Source: a virus
IMG/VR virus record: IMGVR_UViG_3300025655_000260
Coordinates: 1-25,466 of that record
Reading direction: 5' to 3' (one strand)
Length of the DNA: 25,466 bases
Position 1 is the first letter of the stretch. Each line of letters starts with the position of its first letter. This document shows positions 1 through 5,678 of this stretch, in pieces. The position numbers and the translations under genes are program-made. The notes beneath the pieces were generated by a model. It ran no database searches. It was not told the origin of the DNA and was given only the letters and a program-made list of their open reading frames with translations.

Positions 1-94
1 CACTTAAATAAATTACATCACAAAAGTGATGTTAAAAATTCAAGTTTAGAAATTTAAACGCGGTTTAAAACCAAAGTAAACGGGGGTTAAAACT
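1..94. other. AT-rich intergenic leader at the window edge
   Basis: No gene is seen here. The stretch is very AT-rich. It holds a small hairpin at 15-32 (7-bp arms ACATCAC/GTGATGT around AAAA) followed by TAAAAATT, which could be a weak terminator for a gene left of the window. It also holds a perfect copy of the phage-wide palindrome at 53-69, with an imperfect extra half-site TTTAGA at 45-50. GGGGG at 82-86 is the only ribosome-binding candidate for the gene starting at 95. Confidence 0.5.
53..69. repeat. Palindrome copy 1 (TTTAAAC-gcg-GTTTAAA)
   Basis: This is one of four perfect copies of TTTAAACNNNGTTTAAA in the window. The two TTTAAA cores have centres 11 bp apart, about one helical turn, as expected for a dimeric DNA-binding protein. 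It lies 25 bp before the start codon of the first zinc-ribbon gene. The role as an operator is inference. Confidence 0.75.
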
Positions 95-349
95 ATGTTC
101 GGTGAATACACGCCATTGATGAAGCCCATGCTGATAGCTCGCCGCATGGAACGCGGTACGGCCATTGTTGATGATGTACTCGGCCTGCTAAAACTTTGCC
201 CCCGCTGCCAAGAGTTTTGGCCGCAAGATACGCTGTTTTGGTCTACCTCTTCACGCGAAGCTGATGGCCTGCAATGCCATTGCAAGGCGTGTCAGTCAGA
301 GCACCGCAGTGAACGAATTCAACGTAACGAAAGCCGCAACGCGGCATAG
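95..349 (+). CDS. Small zinc-ribbon protein of the early region
   Basis: The 84-residue protein carries a clear metal-binding set: C35-P-R-C38, then C61-H-C63-K-A-C66, about 22 residues apart. This is typical of small treble-clef or zinc-ribbon proteins found in Mu-like phages between the replication genes and gp16. The C-terminus is Arg-rich (HRSERIQRNESR), which suits nucleic-acid contact. The ATG at 95 follows a weak GGGGG site; M9, M12 and M18 are possible later starts. It is followed after 9 bp by a second cysteine-rich gene, so the two are probably co-transcribed. The fold is inferred from cysteine spacing and the exact function is unknown. Confidence 0.7.
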   Translation: MFGEYTPLMKPMLIARRMERGTAIVDDVLGLLKLCPRCQEFWPQDTLFWSTSSREADGLQCHCKACQSEHRSERIQRNESRNAA

Positions 350-358
350 GAGATCTGT

Positions 359-613
359 ATGTCAAAAGCAAAATTAGCTGAGTACAACGAGTGGATGATT
401 AAAGCAGAAGATGCAGGTTTTAATCTGTTGGTATTTAAAACCCCATGCTGTGATAAAGACCTAAAGACTATTGCGCCATCTGATAAAGGTTCTATGTGGG
501 ATTCGTTTGCTGTCTGCCCCCATTGTTCACAACCGTTTTTAAAAGAAGTCTACGTTGATCGTGTGGTAGTACAGCGCCTTGATCATCCATCAACCAACTT
601 GAAAACAGCTTAG
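359..613 (+). CDS. Second small cysteine-rich (zinc-ribbon-like) protein
   Basis: The 84-residue protein has two cysteine pairs, C30-C31 in TPCCDK and C53-P-H-C56, consistent with a single bound zinc. The start is well supported by AGGAGA at 348-353, which overlaps the previous stop codon and gives translational coupling. The N-terminal 20 residues look helical and charged. I do not recognise a specific family. By position it belongs to the variable late part of the early operon, where Mu-like phages carry accessory genes. A role in host takeover or regulation would be guesswork. Confidence 0.65.
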   Translation: MSKAKLAEYNEWMIKAEDAGFNLLVFKTPCCDKDLKTIAPSDKGSMWDSFAVCPHCSQPFLKEVYVDRVVVQRLDHPSTNLKTA

Positions 614-623
614 GGTGGTCAAA

Positions 624-1088
624 ATGGATAAGTTGAAAATGATAAGTGATATAAAAAAACTACAATCTCTATTTGATGAAAATCAAGCTGAACTAAAATC
701 TCAAATTGAACTTTTACGTGATGCTTTGGGTGCACTCTATGATATAGCGAATAAACATACAGGTGAACTTGCATCACAAGTTGCAAAAATCAGTGATGAT
801 GCATTGCTAAAAACTGGTTATGAGTCGTTGTTAGATGTTAAAAAACGCTGTGTGATTGAGGTATTGCCAGACATAAAGAAAAGACCAAGGCAGAATTGGA
901 CAAATTACCAATGGGCTGAGCATGTAGGTGGTCGTTATCAGGGTGGTAATCCACGCAATTATTATGAATTTGGTTCTATGTTTGCTGTGGGTGAATTGAT
1001 TAAACAAGTTCATATTGATGGTCAGAAGTCTGGTTGGAATCAATGCATATCAGAAATATCAAAGGCGGCAGGAGTTAGTGATGTCTAA
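624..1088 (+). CDS. AT-rich orphan protein with N-terminal coiled coil
   Basis: The 154-residue protein is of unknown family. Residues 1-60 have a heptad-like pattern of Leu/Ile with charged residues (KLQSLFDENQAELKSQIELL), consistent with a coiled coil. The rest is a compact basic and aromatic region including RPRQNWTNYQW and GGRYQGGNPRNYYEF. I chose the ATG at 624 rather than the in-frame GTG at 615 because AGGGTGG at 612-618 sits 5 bases before it. Its stop codon overlaps the GemA start (ATGTCTAA), so the pair are translationally coupled. Base composition is visibly more AT-rich than GemA and the structural genes, which hints at recent acquisition. There is no signal peptide or membrane segment. 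Confidence 0.65.
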   Translation: MDKLKMISDIKKLQSLFDENQAELKSQIELLRDALGALYDIANKHTGELASQVAKISDDALLKTGYESLLDVKKRCVIEVLPDIKKRPRQNWTNYQWAEHVGGRYQGGNPRNYYEFGSMFAVGELIKQVHIDGQKSGWNQCISEISKAAGVSDV

Positions 1089-1620
1089 CGCCCTTAAGCT
1101 GGTGCAAATAGGTAAACGTGATCTGCAACTTGATGATGCTATGTACCGCGATTTGTTAGAACAGATCACAGGCGAACGCAGTGCCAAGGGACTGAGTGAA
1201 ACCCAACTCAATGCCGTCGTGGCCGCAATGAAGTTGCGCGGCTTTAAGCCAAAGCCTAAGCCTCAACCACAGGCGGCGGAGGTGCCGAAGATCCACGCTA
1301 TCTGGCTAACCATGTATGACCAAGGCTTTGTGCGTAGTCGAACCGAAGTCGCGCTTAATACCTACGTTAAGCGCATGACTAAAACCAGCAACGGCCAAGG
1401 CATTGACCGCATTGAATGGTTAAAGTCAGCACAAGCTGTGATGGTATTAGAGGCGTTAAAGAAGTGGCATTGGCGCTGTATGTCTGATGCAATTATCGCC
1501 CGTGGTAGCCGTGTTCCGCTCAATGATAAATTGACTGACAAGGCAGGCTATGAAAAGTTGGCCGCACACTATGAAGAGTTTTACATTAAGCGCAAACCAG
1601 ACCAAAACCCAATCCCATGA
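1081..1620 (+). CDS. gemA: Mu gp16/GemA-like regulatory protein (DUF1018)
   Basis: The 179-residue protein begins ALKLVQIGKRDLQLDDAMYR and continues with DLLEQITGERSAKGLSETQL, the characteristic N-terminal domain of Mu GemA (gp16, Pfam DUF1018). A Pro/Lys-rich linker (KPKPKPQPQ, about residues 56-64) leads to a C-terminal part with IEWLKSAQAVMVLEALKKWH. In Mu, GemA modulates host gene expression and DNA topology and is encoded immediately before mor, exactly as here. The ATG at 1081 is preceded by GGAG around 1070 and overlaps the upstream stop. A longer reading from upstream TTG/ATG codons is rejected because it would overlap the previous gene by over 70 bases. Confidence 0.88.
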   Translation: MSNALKLVQIGKRDLQLDDAMYRDLLEQITGERSAKGLSETQLNAVVAAMKLRGFKPKPKPQPQAAEVPKIHAIWLTMYDQGFVRSRTEVALNTYVKRMTKTSNGQGIDRIEWLKSAQAVMVLEALKKWHWRCMSDAIIARGSRVPLNDKLTDKAGYEKLAAHYEEFYIKRKPDQNPIP

Positions 1621-1640
1621 AGATGGGATCACCTATGCCG

Positions 1641-1646
1641 TATACT
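1641..1646 (+). promoter_or_regulatory. -10-like hexamer TATACT before mor
   Basis: TATACT is one base off the sigma70 -10 consensus. No good -35 lies 16-18 bp upstream (around 1617-1624 the sequence is ATGAAGAT). It sits 4 bp before the left arm of the terminator at 1651, so a transcript starting about 7 bases downstream would lack part of that arm. This is a pattern match only. Confidence 0.25.
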
Positions 1647-1650
1647 TAAC

Positions 1651-1675
1651 ACACCTCGCCATGCGGGGTGTTTTT
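1651..1675 (+). terminator. Rho-independent terminator between gemA and mor
   Basis: Arms ACACCTCGC (1651-1659) and GCGGGGTGT (1663-1671) pair over 9 bp with one T-G wobble around the loop CAT, followed by a run of Ts (1671-1675). The hairpin lies 30 bp after the GemA stop and 22 bp before the mor start. It should cut transcription into mor unless transcripts read through or start locally. Confidence 0.75.
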
Positions 1676-1696
1676 CTATCCGGTGAGAGGTGCCAC

Positions 1697-2128
1697 ATGA
1701 CTCAATCAACAAATCGCAAACATAGCGCAGCGAACGAAGACAACGCTGACTGGGTTGGCTTTGACAGCTTAAGCCTAGATGATATTGATCGCATGGCTGA
1801 CGACGATGAGTCATATCGCTGGCCTGAAACCATGCGGGACATTTATGATTTATTCAAAAGCGAATTGACCAAGCAAGATATCGATCCCAAGATTGCTATC
1901 CCGCTATTACATCGCCTTTGTCGTGAGTTCGGTGGGTTGCAGATGTACTTGCCACGCGGCCACTTACTTGAAATTGAGATGATGAATTTATCAATATGGC
2001 ATGAGTTCAACGGTAAGAACGTTGAAGACCTTGCTCGCAAGTACAATAAGTCGATGCAGCATATCTATCGAGTTATTGCTAAGATGCGCAAACGTGAAAT
2101 GAAGACTAGACAACCAGATTTGTTTTAA
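1697..2128 (+). CDS. mor: Mor/C-family transcription activator
   Basis: The 143-residue protein matches the Mor/C family of Mu. It has an acidic N-terminal region (about 1-40), a dimerisation helix region (MRDIYDLFKSELTKQDIDPKIAIPLL), the conserved strand segment GGLQMYLPRG at 79-88, and a C-terminal helix-turn-helix at about 98-131 (IWHEFNGKNVEDLARKYN, then SMQHIYRVIAKMRKRE). In Mu, Mor binds a dyad at the middle promoter and contacts RNA polymerase, and the related C protein turns on the late operons. GAGAGG at 1685-1690 supports the ATG at 1697. No second family member is seen here, so this protein may directly activate late genes (inference). Confidence 0.92.
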   Translation: MTQSTNRKHSAANEDNADWVGFDSLSLDDIDRMADDDESYRWPETMRDIYDLFKSELTKQDIDPKIAIPLLHRLCREFGGLQMYLPRGHLLEIEMMNLSIWHEFNGKNVEDLARKYNKSMQHIYRVIAKMRKREMKTRQPDLF

Positions 2129-2138
2129 GGGAATGATG

Positions 2139-2594
2139 ATGAAAAAGTTACTGTGTTTAGTAGCGTGTGTTTTACCGCTATTTGTTTCTGCTAAAGAGCT
2201 TCCACCACAGGAAGATATAATGGCGAGACTAGACCAGTCTGGCATGACTAAAAGCAATCAATGGAAAAGTATCGGCAATGGTTTTCAACAGGATGTGAAA
2301 GGCGGTATTTTGTTTGTGTCTGCTGGTAGCGTGTCATCTATGATGACCATTTCAAATAATGAAGATGAGATACAAGATTCATTTGCTTACGCAGGTATGC
2401 ATTGTGCGGCATCATCTATTATTTCAATTGATATGCAACAAAACAAAACCCTATTAAATAATATGCTGTTAAGTTTTTCTGATACTCTAAAATCCTATCA
2501 GAACAAAAATACCACTATGGTGTGGGGTTATAACTTTGACACTGAATTAATAAAAACAGAGAAAGGAATAATTGCAAACTGTACATTAAAGTAA
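2139..2594 (+). CDS. Putative secreted protein, possible moron
   Basis: The 151-residue protein has a short classical signal peptide: MKKLL, hydrophobic core LVACVLPLFVSA, and a likely signal peptidase I cut after A18 (VSA|KE). LVAC at 7-10 resembles a lipobox, but it is too close to the N-terminus to be convincing. The mature part is soluble-looking with two spread cysteines (in MHCAASS and IANCTLK) that could form a disulfide in the periplasm. There are three consecutive ATGs at 2133, 2136 and 2139; AAGG at 2127-2130 favours 2136 or 2139. It occupies the slot where Mu encodes activator C, lies between two terminators, and is AT-rich. I recognise no family. Periplasmic roles such as superinfection exclusion or lysis control are possible but unproven. 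Confidence 0.65.
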   Translation: MKKLLCLVACVLPLFVSAKELPPQEDIMARLDQSGMTKSNQWKSIGNGFQQDVKGGILFVSAGSVSSMMTISNNEDEIQDSFAYAGMHCAASSIISIDMQQNKTLLNNMLLSFSDTLKSYQNKNTTMVWGYNFDTELIKTEKGIIANCTLK

Positions 2595-2626
2595 TGGATA
2601 ACCGCCGTTAATTAATCCAGCATATC

Positions 2627-2632
2627 TATAAA
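2627..2632 (+). promoter_or_regulatory. -10-like hexamer TATAAA before the lysis genes
   Basis: TATAAA sits 1 bp before the left arm of the terminator at 2634. No -35 match is found at the expected spacing, which would fit an activator-dependent promoter of the Mor/C type. A perfect TTAATTAA palindrome lies at 2608-2615. Transcripts initiating near 2639 would lose part of the left arm and so escape the terminator. This is an inference from the pattern. Confidence 0.25.
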
Positions 2633-2633
2633 G

Positions 2634-2674
2634 AGCACAATCCGATTAGGCTATTTTAATCAGGTTGTGCTTTT
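2634..2674 (+). terminator. Terminator between the mor unit and the lysis genes
   Basis: The 15-nt arms AGCACAATCCGATTA (2634-2648) and TAATCAGGTTGTGCT (2657-2671) pair with one wobble and one mismatch around an 8-nt loop, followed by TTT. The right arm contains the only AGG near the lysozyme start codon at 2675, so a folded hairpin would also hide that ribosome-binding sequence. Confidence 0.75.
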
Positions 2675-3259
2675 ATGTTTTCATCCTCTCACTCTTTTGT
2701 CGGCATAGCGTTTTCTACCGCTGGATACTCGCCTGAGTTTATCCATGCTGTACGCTTTATTCTGATTGAAGAAGGTGCACTCCATCAAGACGGCACACCC
2801 AAGCCTAACCTTGGCTATGTGAATGATCCCAAAGATGCTGGCGGTGAAACCAAAGGCGGTATCAGTAAACGCGCTTTCCCTAACCTCGACATTGCTGCGC
2901 TCACCTTAGATAAAATCGTTTCTATTTATCACACTTATTATTGGAAACCCGCGTTCTGTGCAGAGTGGTCTGGGCCTGTTGCGCTGTATACCTTCGATGC
3001 TGCGGTACAGCATGGCGTGACCAATGCGCTATTGATGCTGCAAGAAATCGCGGGTACTAAAGCCGATGGCAAGATTGGCCCTGCCACTCGCGCCGCCGTA
3101 AATGGCTGCGATGTTGAATACCTCTGTGCCCGTTATGGTCTGCGCCGTGCGCGTTTTTATGCCCGTATCATCATAAAGAATATTACCCAAGGTCGTTTCC
3201 TTGAGGGCTGGCATAACCGCTTAGTCAGCCTTACTAGTGCGGCGTGGGAGATTCAATAG
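2675..3259 (+). CDS. Endolysin, GH108-type N-acetylmuramidase with PG_binding_3 domain
   Basis: The 194-residue protein cuts peptidoglycan for host lysis. Residues 20-65 hold the GH108 signature: a helix ending in EEG (catalytic Glu expected at E33), then GYVNDPKDAGGETKGGIS. About 13 extra residues (ALHQDGTPKPNL) are inserted between the catalytic turn and GYVNDP compared with the usual EGGYVNDP form. The C-terminal half has the PG_binding_3 pattern: ADGKIGPATRAAV (about 130-142), and RARFYARI with FLEGWHNRL at the end. There is no signal peptide, so release should depend on the holin encoded just downstream. The ATG at 2675 has only a weak AGG site, lying inside the terminator stem. Confidence 0.85.
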   Translation: MFSSSHSFVGIAFSTAGYSPEFIHAVRFILIEEGALHQDGTPKPNLGYVNDPKDAGGETKGGISKRAFPNLDIAALTLDKIVSIYHTYYWKPAFCAEWSGPVALYTFDAAVQHGVTNALLMLQEIAGTKADGKIGPATRAAVNGCDVEYLCARYGLRRARFYARIIIKNITQGRFLEGWHNRLVSLTSAAWEIQ

Positions 3260-3520
3260 ATGGGTAAGAACTGGGACTACTCAAAAGCTAAGGGGCGCGA
3301 AATGCGCCTTAATGCTGAACTGCGTTTTTACCACACTGGCGAGCCTGTACCTCAGCCGCCGTTGTTTAGCCATTGCGGCACTATGCAAGCGCACTTTAAT
3401 CATGCCTGGCATAACGTTTCCCAATGCGATATCCGCATTCATCTCAATCAATCTATTGTGCCAACTGGCACAGACAAATTATCAAAACTTAGGAGCTTAC
3501 GACAATGGCACTCCCTTTAA
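3260..3520 (+). CDS. Hypothetical protein in the lysis cassette
   Basis: The 86-residue protein opens NWDYSKAKGREMRLNAELRF and has several His and Cys (SHCGTMQAHFNHAWHNVSQCD). There is no membrane segment, signal peptide or lipobox, so it does not look like a classic spanin. The start follows the lysozyme stop directly (TAGATG) with GGGAG at 3246-3250. Its 3' end overlaps the holin gene by 16 bases and contains that gene's AGGAG site, implying coupling. The family is not recognised. It could be an artefact of a non-coding spacer, but the tight packing on both sides favours a real gene. Confidence 0.5.
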   Translation: MGKNWDYSKAKGREMRLNAELRFYHTGEPVPQPPLFSHCGTMQAHFNHAWHNVSQCDIRIHLNQSIVPTGTDKLSKLRSLRQWHSL

Positions 3521-4113
3521 TTATGGCCGTGGCACAAATGGCTATGCAGGTTGGCCCTGCTGCAATACGTGGTATTTCATCACTCTTTGGCGGCAGTGAT
3601 ACCGCCGATAAAATCGCAGGAATGGTTGAACAAGTCGATGACGTACTTGGCTTTAGCAGTGAGCAAAAGGAAATGGCGCTGACTCGCAAAATGCAAACAC
3701 TATCACCTGAGTCGATGGTAGAACTTGAGCGCATTAAGGTTGAGATGGAAAAGGAAATCACCCGCCGCCAAGAGCTTGCGCTTAATGATAAGCAAGCAGA
3801 ACACCACGAAACCCAAGAGACAATCCGCAGTGGTGACAAAGCCGAAGATCCTTACATTCGTACCACTCGCCCGTTAATGGCGCGTCAGTCTATGTGGGCA
3901 GTAATGCTGTACTGTTTTTTGATGGAAGGCTTACATGCCTTTAGCTATGGCGTTGGCGTTGATATGTCTGTAGCTATGCTGCTATCGAGCCCAGCGTGGG
4001 CTTACCTTGGCTTACGTACCCTAGACGGCTTTGCCCCGCACCCCAAAGGCAGCGGCCAAAAAGTGGTTAGCACACTGATGAACGTTGGCGCCAACGTTAT
4101 CAAGGGGCGTTAA
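3505..4113 (+). CDS. Holin of the 3-TM family
   Basis: The 202-residue protein matches the 'holin of 3TMs' family found in Mu-like phages and gene transfer agents. Residues 1-28 form an amphipathic or hydrophobic segment (ALPLIMAVAQMAMQVGPAAI). A charged helical middle follows (about 60-115). The diagnostic motif TRPLMARQSMWAVMLYC lies at 121-137 and opens the first C-terminal membrane helix, with a second at about 153-172 (MSVAMLLSSPAWAYLGLRTL). It would form the inner-membrane hole that lets the endolysin through. AGGAG at 3491-3495 supports the ATG at 3505. The stop codon overlaps the next start by one base (TAATG). Confidence 0.8.
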   Translation: MALPLIMAVAQMAMQVGPAAIRGISSLFGGSDTADKIAGMVEQVDDVLGFSSEQKEMALTRKMQTLSPESMVELERIKVEMEKEITRRQELALNDKQAEHHETQETIRSGDKAEDPYIRTTRPLMARQSMWAVMLYCFLMEGLHAFSYGVGVDMSVAMLLSSPAWAYLGLRTLDGFAPHPKGSGQKVVSTLMNVGANVIKGR

Positions 4114-4328
4114 TGACTGACCCATTTGATCGCGCTCAAGAAGTCGAGCAGGCGTTTAGAGATAACGCCATTGCTCGGCAGTTAGACCATGCCGTTGAGC
4201 AACCCTTAATAGATAAACACGGTAGCCGTTTTTGTGTCGATTGTTGCGAGCCAATCCCGCCAGCGCGTTTAGCTGCTAACAAAAATGCGGTGCGCTGTAT
4301 TGATTGCCAAACGGCTAAGGAACGCTAA
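4113..4328 (+). CDS. DksA/TraR-type C4 zinc-finger protein
   Basis: The 71-residue protein has C41-V-D-C44 and C62-I-D-C65 bracketing EPIPPARLAANKNAVR, the standard DksA/TraR C4 zinc finger. An N-terminal acidic helix (FDRAQEVEQAFRDNAIARQL) follows the usual small-phage TraR pattern. Short TraR-like proteins can bind the RNA polymerase secondary channel and mimic DksA with ppGpp, so this one might shift host transcription late in infection. That role is known for F-plasmid TraR and is only inferred here. One-base overlaps with both neighbours (TAATG) indicate tight translational coupling. Confidence 0.85.
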   Translation: MTDPFDRAQEVEQAFRDNAIARQLDHAVEQPLIDKHGSRFCVDCCEPIPPARLAANKNAVRCIDCQTAKER

Positions 4329-4630
4329 TGGAGATCTGGCTTAAAGCCTATTGGCCGATGCTGTGGGCGGCATTAAGTTCCATTGGCTTAATGATTCTTG
4401 CGCTGTTATCTAAGACATACGCTAAGCATGAAGACCTCGCTAAGGTTGAAAAGAAAGTGGATGACTTAAAGGCACATGTCGATAGCTTGCCGACTCAAAA
4501 GCAAATCACAGAATTGATGGTTGAGCTGGCAAACACACGCGGTGAGATTAAAGAACTGAGAGCAAACATTCAGCCCGTAGAACACTTAGCAAGACTGCTA
4601 TTAGAACAGCGTTTAAAGGATGATAAATAG
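4328..4630 (+). CDS. DUF2730 membrane-anchored coiled-coil protein (Mu gp25-like)
   Basis: The 100-residue protein has one N-terminal membrane helix (about 8-28: YWPMLWAALSSIGLMILALL), followed by a long charged helix with heptads (KVEKKVDDLKAHVDSL, ELMVELANTRGEIKELRANI). This topology, single TM plus a periplasmic or cytoplasmic coiled coil, matches DUF2730 and resembles an inner-membrane spanin, though no outer-membrane partner is obvious next to it. Its place between the zinc-finger gene and the gp26-like gene matches Mu gene order. A spanin-like role is inference only. Confidence 0.75.
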   Translation: MEIWLKAYWPMLWAALSSIGLMILALLSKTYAKHEDLAKVEKKVDDLKAHVDSLPTQKQITELMVELANTRGEIKELRANIQPVEHLARLLLEQRLKDDK

Positions 4631-4638
4631 GGGATCAT

Positions 4639-4929
4639 ATGTCATTTAAAGAGCTATTAATCGAAGACCAACGGCTAGTGATCTTACGCTCTTTGCGTGA
4701 GATGCCAGCCTATGAAGCCAATGAATCAATTGTTGATTCTTGTCTTGAAGCCTATGGGCATAACATTAGCCGCGACCAAGTACGCACTCATTTAGCATGG
4801 CTCGAAGAGCAAGGCTTAGTATCAGTGCGTAATTTATCCGAGTGTCAAATTGCCCGCTTAACTGGCCGTGGTGAAGATGTGGCATCCGGTCAAGCAACAG
4901 TGCCAGGTGTTAAACGCCCACGGGCATAA
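4639..4929 (+). CDS. VpaChn25_0724-family protein (Mu gp26-like, winged-helix-like)
   Basis: The 96-residue protein reads SFKELLIEDQRLVILRSLRE near the start and has ISRDQVRTHLAWLEEQGLVS in the middle, which looks like the recognition and wing region of a winged helix. This is the VpaChn25_0724 family, routinely found between DUF2730 and DUF3486 genes in Mu-like phages. The function is not established; DNA binding during packaging or regulation is plausible from the fold. GGGG at 4630-4633 precedes the ATG at 4639. Confidence 0.75.
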   Translation: MSFKELLIEDQRLVILRSLREMPAYEANESIVDSCLEAYGHNISRDQVRTHLAWLEEQGLVSVRNLSECQIARLTGRGEDVASGQATVPGVKRPRA

Positions 4930-4938
4930 GGGGGCACT

Positions 4939-5532
4939 ATGTCTAATCTTACTAATGCAAAGAGTAGCCGTAAGTCGAAAGTGAATTTGCTGCCGCAGGA
5001 AATACGCGATCAACTGCATGCACTGTTACGCAGTGGCAGCATGCATCAAAAAGATATCCTTGAAGCCGTGAATCAAATGATTGATGAAGCGGGTTTGCCA
5101 GAAGATGCCAAGCTATCGCGCACTGGTTTTAATCGCTTTGCTAAAAAGTTTGAAACCATTGGTGAACGTATTCGCCAAAGCCGCGAAGTTGCCGAGGTGT
5201 GGACAGCCAAACTAGGCCAAGCGCCCACTTCTGATGTGGGGAAATTACTACAAGAGTTTGTGCGCACCATGGCGTTTGAAACCTCAATGAAGATGATGGA
5301 TGCATCTGATGAAGAAGATGCAAAACCCATTGATCCAAAAGCCCTAGGGCAGTTGGCATTAGTAATACAACGTGTTGAAGCGGCAGCGATGTCGAGCATT
5401 AAAGTGGAGAAAGAGATCCGCAGTGCCTTTGCAATTGAAGCGGCGGATAAAGTAGAGAAGGTTGCCAAAGCCGCAGGTTTAAGCAAAGAGTCTGTTGAGC
5501 TATTTAAGCGTGAACTCTTGGGGATCGCATAA
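4939..5532 (+). CDS. DUF3486 protein, putative small terminase subunit (Mu gp27-like)
   Basis: The 197-residue protein has the DUF3486 pattern. A basic N-terminus (NAKSSRKSKVNLLPQEIRDQ) is followed by a helix-turn-helix-like segment (about 30-75: SGSMHQKDILEAVN to LSRTGFNRFAKKFETIGERI) and a long helical C-terminal half for oligomerisation. In Mu, gp27 lies directly before the large terminase gp28 and is thought to be the DNA-recognising small subunit. Here a 48-residue reading frame separates the two. GGGGG at 4930-4934 serves the ATG at 4939, and the stop codon overlaps the next start by one base. Confidence 0.85.
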   Translation: MSNLTNAKSSRKSKVNLLPQEIRDQLHALLRSGSMHQKDILEAVNQMIDEAGLPEDAKLSRTGFNRFAKKFETIGERIRQSREVAEVWTAKLGQAPTSDVGKLLQEFVRTMAFETSMKMMDASDEEDAKPIDPKALGQLALVIQRVEAAAMSSIKVEKEIRSAFAIEAADKVEKVAKAAGLSKESVELFKRELLGIA

Positions 5533-5678
5533 TGAGCCCTACGACAATTGCGACTATTGAGTACTTATTTCATTGGTTAATTATCACCATGCCACTATCA
5601 GCTGCGGTGCTCGGGTTTATGGATGGTGTTCGTTCTGCTGGTTGGCCAATAGTCATAGGTGATGAAGATGAGCATTAA
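5532..5678 (+). CDS. 48-residue small membrane protein between gp27 and terminase
   Basis: This short frame runs ATG AGC CCT ... GAG CAT TAA. Residues about 10-30 (EYLFHWLIITMPLSAAVLGF) form one hydrophobic segment, followed by GWPIVIG and an acidic tail GDEDEH. It starts on the last base of the DUF3486 stop (TAATG) and ends 11 bases inside the terminase gene. This fits a translationally coupled member of the operon rather than random sequence. The terminase ribosome-binding site AGGTGA (5657-5662) lies inside it. No family is recognised. A small holin, antiholin or packaging-associated membrane peptide are possibilities; none is shown. Confidence 0.6.
   Translation: MSPTTIATIEYLFHWLIITMPLSAAVLGFMDGVRSAGWPIVIGDEDEH

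Noticed and set aside
15-32. Hairpin ACATCAC-AAAA-GTGATGT as a terminator
   Set aside because: The stem is short and AT-rich, the following T-run is broken, and the upstream gene is not visible, so I describe it only in the leader entry.
615-623. GTG start for the AT-rich orphan
   Set aside because: ATG 624 has a properly spaced AGGGTGG site, while GTG 615 overlaps that site.
3237-3599. A 120-codon + strand frame over the lysozyme end, the small hypothetical gene and the holin start
   Set aside because: It overlaps three well-supported gene boundaries in another frame, has no ribosome-binding site and its product resembles nothing plausible.
4328-4630. Calling the DUF2730 protein an inner-membrane spanin
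   Set aside because: The topology fits, but no outer-membrane lipoprotein partner overlaps or follows it and the family role is not established.
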